From Pseudomonas sp. PDM14 (GTDB lineage Bacteria; Pseudomonadota; Gammaproteobacteria; Pseudomonadales; Pseudomonadaceae), in NCBI RefSeq assembly GCF_014851905.1, contig NZ_JACVAQ010000001.1:1054001-1118000 (forward strand): 64,000 nucleotides of DNA, read 5' to 3'. This document shows positions 59,550 to 64,000 of this stretch, one piece after another (positions within the stretch are counted from its first letter, which is position 1; every line of letters starts with the position of its first letter). A program made the translations under genes and the position numbers. The notes under the pieces are model-generated. The model had not been told where the DNA came from and did no database searches. It saw nothing but the letters and a program-made list of their open reading frames with translations.

Positions 59550-60005
59550 ATGACGTTCCGCCCCCTTCCCGCCAAAGCCCCCATTGCCCTGCTGCGCGAC
59601 GCCAAGCCGCTGCAAGCCATGCTCGACCAGGCGATGCGTCTGGGACGGCTGCAGGCGTTGGTGGACGAGCAACTGGAAGCGACCGCCCGCGAGCATTGCC
59701 GAGTCGCCAGTTGGCGTGAAGGCTGCCTCCTGCTGCTGACCAGCAACGGGCACTGGGCCACGCGCCTGCATTACCAGCAGCGCCGCCTGCTGCGTCAGCT
59801 ACAAGCACTGCCGGAGTTCGTTGGCCTGCTGAAGATCCAGATCAAGGTCCGTCCGCCCAGCACGCAGACCCATCACGTCGCCCGCACCGCCGAACTCTCC
59901 AGCGCCGCGGCCGAAAGCCTGCACAGCGCAGCCGAAGGGATCAGCGACCCGAAACTGCGCGCCGCCCTCGAACGACTGGCCAGCAAGGCCAAGCCGCGCG
60001 AATAG
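59550..60005 (+). CDS. dciA: DciA-like DUF721 protein (helicase loader)
   Basis: 151 residues from the ATG at 59550 (MTFRPLPAKAPIALLRDAKP). The DUF721 domain spans about 15-110 (LEATAREHCRVASWREGCLLLL, LHYQQRRLLRQLQALPEF), with a KH-like fold, followed by an Ala-rich helical tail. In bacteria lacking DnaC, DciA loads the replicative helicase DnaB; Pseudomonas is one of these. It converges with lpxC and is divergent from secA. Confidence 0.88.
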   Translation: MTFRPLPAKAPIALLRDAKPLQAMLDQAMRLGRLQALVDEQLEATAREHCRVASWREGCLLLLTSNGHWATRLHYQQRRLLRQLQALPEFVGLLKIQIKVRPPSTQTHHVARTAELSSAAAESLHSAAEGISDPKLRAALERLASKAKPRE

Positions 60006-60010
60006 GGCCC

Positions 60011-60040
60011 GCAAAAGAAAAGGCCACCCGAGGGTGGCCT
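60011..60040 (-). terminator. Terminator of lpxC
   Basis: AGGCCACCC/GGGTGGCCT with a short loop at 60021-60040; on the minus strand TTTTCTTTT follows. On the plus strand no T run follows, so it mainly serves lpxC. Confidence 0.8.
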
Positions 60041-60067
60041 GAATGAAACAAGAAGAGAGGGTAGTGC

Positions 60068-61017
<950 letters not shown>

Positions 61018-61085
61018 GGCCGGCGATGATAGCAGAACCGACCTTTGCTGAACACCAATCACCCAAATACTCCTGATAAATTCCA

Positions 61086-62282
61086 TCAATCAGCCTGGCG
61101 ACGCAGGAAGGCCGGGATATCCAGATAATCCAGGTCGTCCTGAGTGTTCAACTTGGCCGCAGCGGCAGCGCCGGCGTGGCTTTGACGCTGAACGGTGGGG
61201 CGTTCGTAGTCTTTGTAGTTGACGGTCGGTTGCTCGCTGGCACGCGGCGCAGCGCTGACCAGAGCGGCCGGCACGGCGGTAGCGACCGGCACGGTGTTGT
61301 CGATGACCTTGACCGGTTTCTCGATGCGCGCGCCCAGGCCGGTGGCCACGACTGTCACGTGCAACTCATCACGCATGTCCGGATCGATCACGGCACCAAC
61401 CTTGACGGTGGCGTGCTCCGAAGCGAAGGCTTCGATGATCTCGCCCACGGCGGCGTACTCGCCCAGGGACAGGTCCAGACCGGCGGTGATGTTGACCAGG
61501 ATGCCGCGTGCGCCCTGCAGGTTGACGTCTTCCAGCAGCGGGTTGCGGATGGCCGCTTCGGTGGCTTCGCGAGCACGGTTCGGACCGCTGGCGCAGCCAG
61601 TGCCCATCATCGCCATGCCCATTTCGCCCATCACGGTCTTCACGTCGGCAAAGTCGACGTTCATCAGGCCCGGACGCTGCATGATGTCGGAGATGCCGCG
61701 TACGGCACCGGCCAGTACGTCGTCAGCCTTGGCGAAGGCGGACAGGAGGCTGGCGTCCTTGCCGAGGATGGTCAGCAGTTTTTCGTTGGGGATGGTGATC
61801 AGCGAGTCGACGCACTCGGCCAGCGAGCGGATGCCTTCGTCGGCAACCTGCATGCGCTTACGGCCTTCGAACGGGAACGGACGGGTAACCACGGCAACGG
61901 TCAGAATGCCCATTTCCTTCGCTACTTCGGCGATGATCGGTGCAGCACCGGTACCGGTACCGCCGCCCATGCCAGTGGTGATGAACACCATGTCGGCGCC
62001 GTGCAGGACTTCAGCGATGCGCTCGCGGTCTTCCAGAGCGGCCTGACGACCGATTTCCGGGTTGGTGCCGGCACCCAGGCCCTTGGTGACGCCTGGGCCG
62101 AGTTGCAGAACGGTGCGCGCGCCGACATTTTTCAGGGCTTGCGCATCAGTGTTGGCGCAGATGAACTCAACGCCTTCGATATTGTTTTTGACCATGTGGT
62201 TAACGGCGTTACCACCACCGCCACCAACACCGATCACTTTGATAACTGCGCTTTGCGGAACGTTATCTACGAGTTCGAACAT
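61086..62282 (-). CDS. ftsZ: Cell division tubulin homologue FtsZ
   Basis: 398 residues. FtsZ forms the division ring. GTP-binding features are [12 protein letters not shown] at the start and the tubulin signature GGGTGTG at residues 106-112. The linker after about residue 320 is Ala-rich and variable. The C-terminal conserved peptide [12 protein letters not shown] binds FtsA and ZipA. It lies 54 bp after ftsA. Confidence 0.99.
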   Translation of the reverse strand: MFELVDNVPQSAVIKVIGVGGGGGNAVNHMVKNNIEGVEFICANTDAQALKNVGARTVLQLGPGVTKGLGAGTNPEIGRQAALEDRERIAEVLHGADMVFITTGMGGGTGTGAAPIIAEVAKEMGILTVAVVTRPFPFEGRKRMQVADEGIRSLAECVDSLITIPNEKLLTILGKDASLLSAFAKADDVLAGAVRGISDIMQRPGLMNVDFADVKTVMGEMGMAMMGTGCASGPNRAREATEAAIRNPLLEDVNLQGARGILVNITAGLDLSLGEYAAVGEIIEAFASEHATVKVGAVIDPDMRDELHVTVVATGLGARIEKPVKVIDNTVPVATAVPAALVSAAPRASEQPTVNYKDYERPTVQRQSHAGAAAAAKLNTQDDLDYLDIPAFLRRQAD

Positions 62283-62336
62283 TTCCCCTCTCCTTATTTC
62301 TAGTTGTATCGCCTACTGCTTACCGCGGGTTTGCCA

Positions 62337-63584
62337 TCAGAAATTGCCCTGGACCCAGCGTTTAAGCCGTTCCAGTACAGGTGCCTTGGGTTCATCGCTA
62401 TAGAAGTTGCTGCCAGACATGGAGATGCCATCGGCCTGCTTCTGCAGCCCGTACATGAGCAGGCCCACGCCTGTTGAATAGATAGGATTACGCACGACGT
62501 CGGCCAGTCCCTTGACGCTGTGAGGTACGCCCAAACGCACCGGCATGTGAAAGATCTCTTCGGCCAGTTCGACAGCACCTTCCATCTTGGAAGTTCCGCC
62601 GGTGAGCACGATCCCGGCAGGGATCATGTCTTCGTAGCCACTGCGCCGCAGTTCCGCCTGAATCAAGGTGAAGAGCTCGTCGTAACGAGGCTCGACAACT
62701 TCGGCAAGAGCCTGACGGGACAGTTCCCGCGGTGGCCGGTCTCCCACGCTCGGAACCTTGATGGTTTCGCCCGCACCGGCCAATTTGGCTAGGGCGCAAG
62801 CATAACGAATCTTGATCTCCTCGGCATACTGGGTCGGGGTGCGTAATGCCATGGCGATATCATTGGTAACCTGGTCGCCAGCGATCGGAATCACCGCAGT
62901 GTGACGTATCGCACCTTCGGTGAAGATGGCGATATCGGTAGTCCCGCCACCGATGTCGACCATGCACACACCCAGCTCCTTCTCGTCCTCGGTCAGTACC
63001 GAGTACGCGGACGCCAGTTGTTCGAGAATGATGTCGTCGACTTCCAGGCCGCAGCGGCGCACGCACTTCTCGATGTTCTGCGCGGCGTTAGTGGCGCAGG
63101 TGACCACGTGCACCTTGGCTTCCAGACGCACGCCGGACATGCCCAGCGGCTCGCGCACGCCTTCTTGGTTATCGATCACGTAATCCTGCGGCAGCGTGTG
63201 CAGCACGCGCTGGTCCGCCGGGATGGCCACGGCCTGGGCGGCGTCGAGCACGCGCTCGAGGTCGGCGTTGCTGACTTCACGGTCGCGGATGGCGACGATG
63301 CCGTGGCTGTTCAGGCTGCGAATGTGGTTGCCGGCCAGACCGACGAAGGCCGAATGGATGCGGCAGCCGGCCATCAGCTGGGCTTCCTCGATGGCGCGCT
63401 GGATCGACTGCACGGTCGACTCGATGTTCACCACCACGCCCTTCTTCAGGCCGCGCGACGGATGGGTACCGATGCCGACGATTTCCAGCTGGCCGTCGGC
63501 CGTTACCTCACCCACCAGCGCCACCACCTTGGAGGTGCCGATGTCCAGGCCAACGATCATCTTGCCGCTCTGCACGCTTGCCAT
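62337..63584 (-). CDS. ftsA: Cell division actin homologue FtsA
   Basis: 415 residues. FtsA tethers FtsZ to the membrane. Actin-type phosphate loops GLDIGTSKVVALVGE and VDIGGGTTDIAIFTEG, and the adenosine motif IVLTGGTSKMEG, are present. The amphipathic C-terminal membrane-targeting helix reads VLERLKRWVQGNF. It lies 22 bp downstream of ftsQ. Confidence 0.98.
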   Translation of the reverse strand: MASVQSGKMIVGLDIGTSKVVALVGEVTADGQLEIVGIGTHPSRGLKKGVVVNIESTVQSIQRAIEEAQLMAGCRIHSAFVGLAGNHIRSLNSHGIVAIRDREVSNADLERVLDAAQAVAIPADQRVLHTLPQDYVIDNQEGVREPLGMSGVRLEAKVHVVTCATNAAQNIEKCVRRCGLEVDDIILEQLASAYSVLTEDEKELGVCMVDIGGGTTDIAIFTEGAIRHTAVIPIAGDQVTNDIAMALRTPTQYAEEIKIRYACALAKLAGAGETIKVPSVGDRPPRELSRQALAEVVEPRYDELFTLIQAELRRSGYEDMIPAGIVLTGGTSKMEGAVELAEEIFHMPVRLGVPHSVKGLADVVRNPIYSTGVGLLMYGLQKQADGISMSGSNFYSDEPKAPVLERLKRWVQGNF

Positions 63585-63606
63585 GATCCTTACCTTTCTC
63601 CTCGAT

Positions 63607-64000
63607 TCATTGCACGGCGGCGGTTGCTACCGCCGTAGGCGCGACCGGTGTGCGCCATGCCACGGCCAGGCCGTTGGCGTAACGCAGGTCGATGCGCGCG
63701 ATGTTCGCGATCTGCTCTTTGAGCACCTTGTCGTGAATGGTGCTCAGGCGACGTATTTTTTCCACCAGGTGATCCCGGCCCAGCAGCAGCTCGACGCCCT
63801 GCCCGGTGCTGAGGAACCAGCTGCCATGCTCGCGCAGCTCCAGGCGGGCGATGGAGAAGCCCAGCGGACGCAGCATCTGGCTGAGTACCTGGTACTGCTG
63901 CATCACCTGCTGCTGGGCGCGCTTGGGCCCGGACAGCAGCGGCAGGTTCTCGTAGTGGGCCAACTCGCGCGGCGCGAACGCCTCGCCCTGGTTGTTCAGC
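63607..64000 (-). CDS. ftsQ: Cell division protein FtsQ, C-terminal part (cut by window edge)
   Basis: The frame is open to the right edge, giving about 130 C-terminal residues; the N-terminus, membrane helix and POTRA domain start lie outside. The visible part is the FtsQ beta domain ([53 protein letters not shown]). FtsQ links FtsL/FtsB to the septal machinery. Order ftsQ-ftsA-ftsZ-lpxC-(secA) is the standard one. Confidence 0.95.
   Translation of the reverse strand, partial: LNNQGEAFAPRELAHYENLPLLSGPKRAQQQVMQQYQVLSQMLRPLGFSIARLELREHGSWFLSTGQGVELLLGRDHLVEKIRRLSTIHDKVLKEQIANIARIDLRYANGLAVAWRTPVAPTAVATAAVQ

Overview
The window is about 63-65% GC by eye and reads as a Pseudomonas chromosome. 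The mendocina/oleovorans/stutzeri side of the genus is a guess; the genus itself is well supported by operon layout and protein sequences (PilF, MexVW-type pump, ColRS, isc operon, ftsQAZ-lpxC-secA). Almost everything is conserved core genome. There is no prophage, insertion sequence, CRISPR array or toxin cartridge. From memory of strain PAO1, positions 1-24,100 match the PA3798-PA3824 order and positions 25,500-64,000 match PA4370-PA4409. The join between these two blocks falls at a tRNA-Leu and a cold-shock gene (24,133-24,722).

Left block, nearly all minus strand. rlmN-pilF-rodZ-ispG-hisS-yfgM-bamB-der is a tightly packed run covering rRNA/tRNA modification, type IV pilus secretin assembly, cell shape, isoprenoid synthesis, histidyl-tRNA charging, outer-membrane protein assembly and ribosome assembly. 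ndk has its own promoter. The complete housekeeping Fe-S operon iscR-iscS-iscU-iscA-hscB-hscA-fdx-iscX (9,650-15,170) starts from a promoter overlapped by a strong IscR type-1 site. trmJ-cysE precede it, suhB diverges from trmJ, and a glycine-zipper protein gene, yajC-secD-secF and tgt-queA follow.

Middle block. After tRNA-Leu(CAA) and a cold-shock gene come an RDD membrane protein and a four-gene iron-linked cluster: imelysin lipoprotein, di-heme oxidoreductase, second imelysin-like lipoprotein, DUF1513 Tat-type protein. A candidate Fur box precedes it. Then come a chemoreceptor and a MexVW-type RND pump without an outer-membrane channel. ColRS follows, with a small secreted 76-residue protein whose upstream region holds a near-consensus ColR box. 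groESL has a clear sigma-32 promoter.

Right block. fxsA, a HugZ/PNPOx-like protein, a short-chain dehydrogenase, a DUF481 outer-membrane protein, an alkyltransferase-like protein, ampG, a small MscS channel and yajQ lead to a signalling cluster: response regulator with degenerate GGDEF, panE, sensor kinase, cobalamin adenosyltransferase. The window ends with a Nudix-ThiE fusion, a glutathione transferase, argJ, secA, dciA, lpxC, ftsZ, ftsA and the 3' end of ftsQ.

The least explained structures are non-coding: a roughly 119-bp imperfect palindrome at 43,694-43,812, a 36-bp perfect palindrome at 55,164-55,199, a 15-bp palindrome in the lpxC leader, and a dyad over the mexVW promoter. No intergenic gap exceeds 300 bases; the longest (24,217-24,509) is described in the list.
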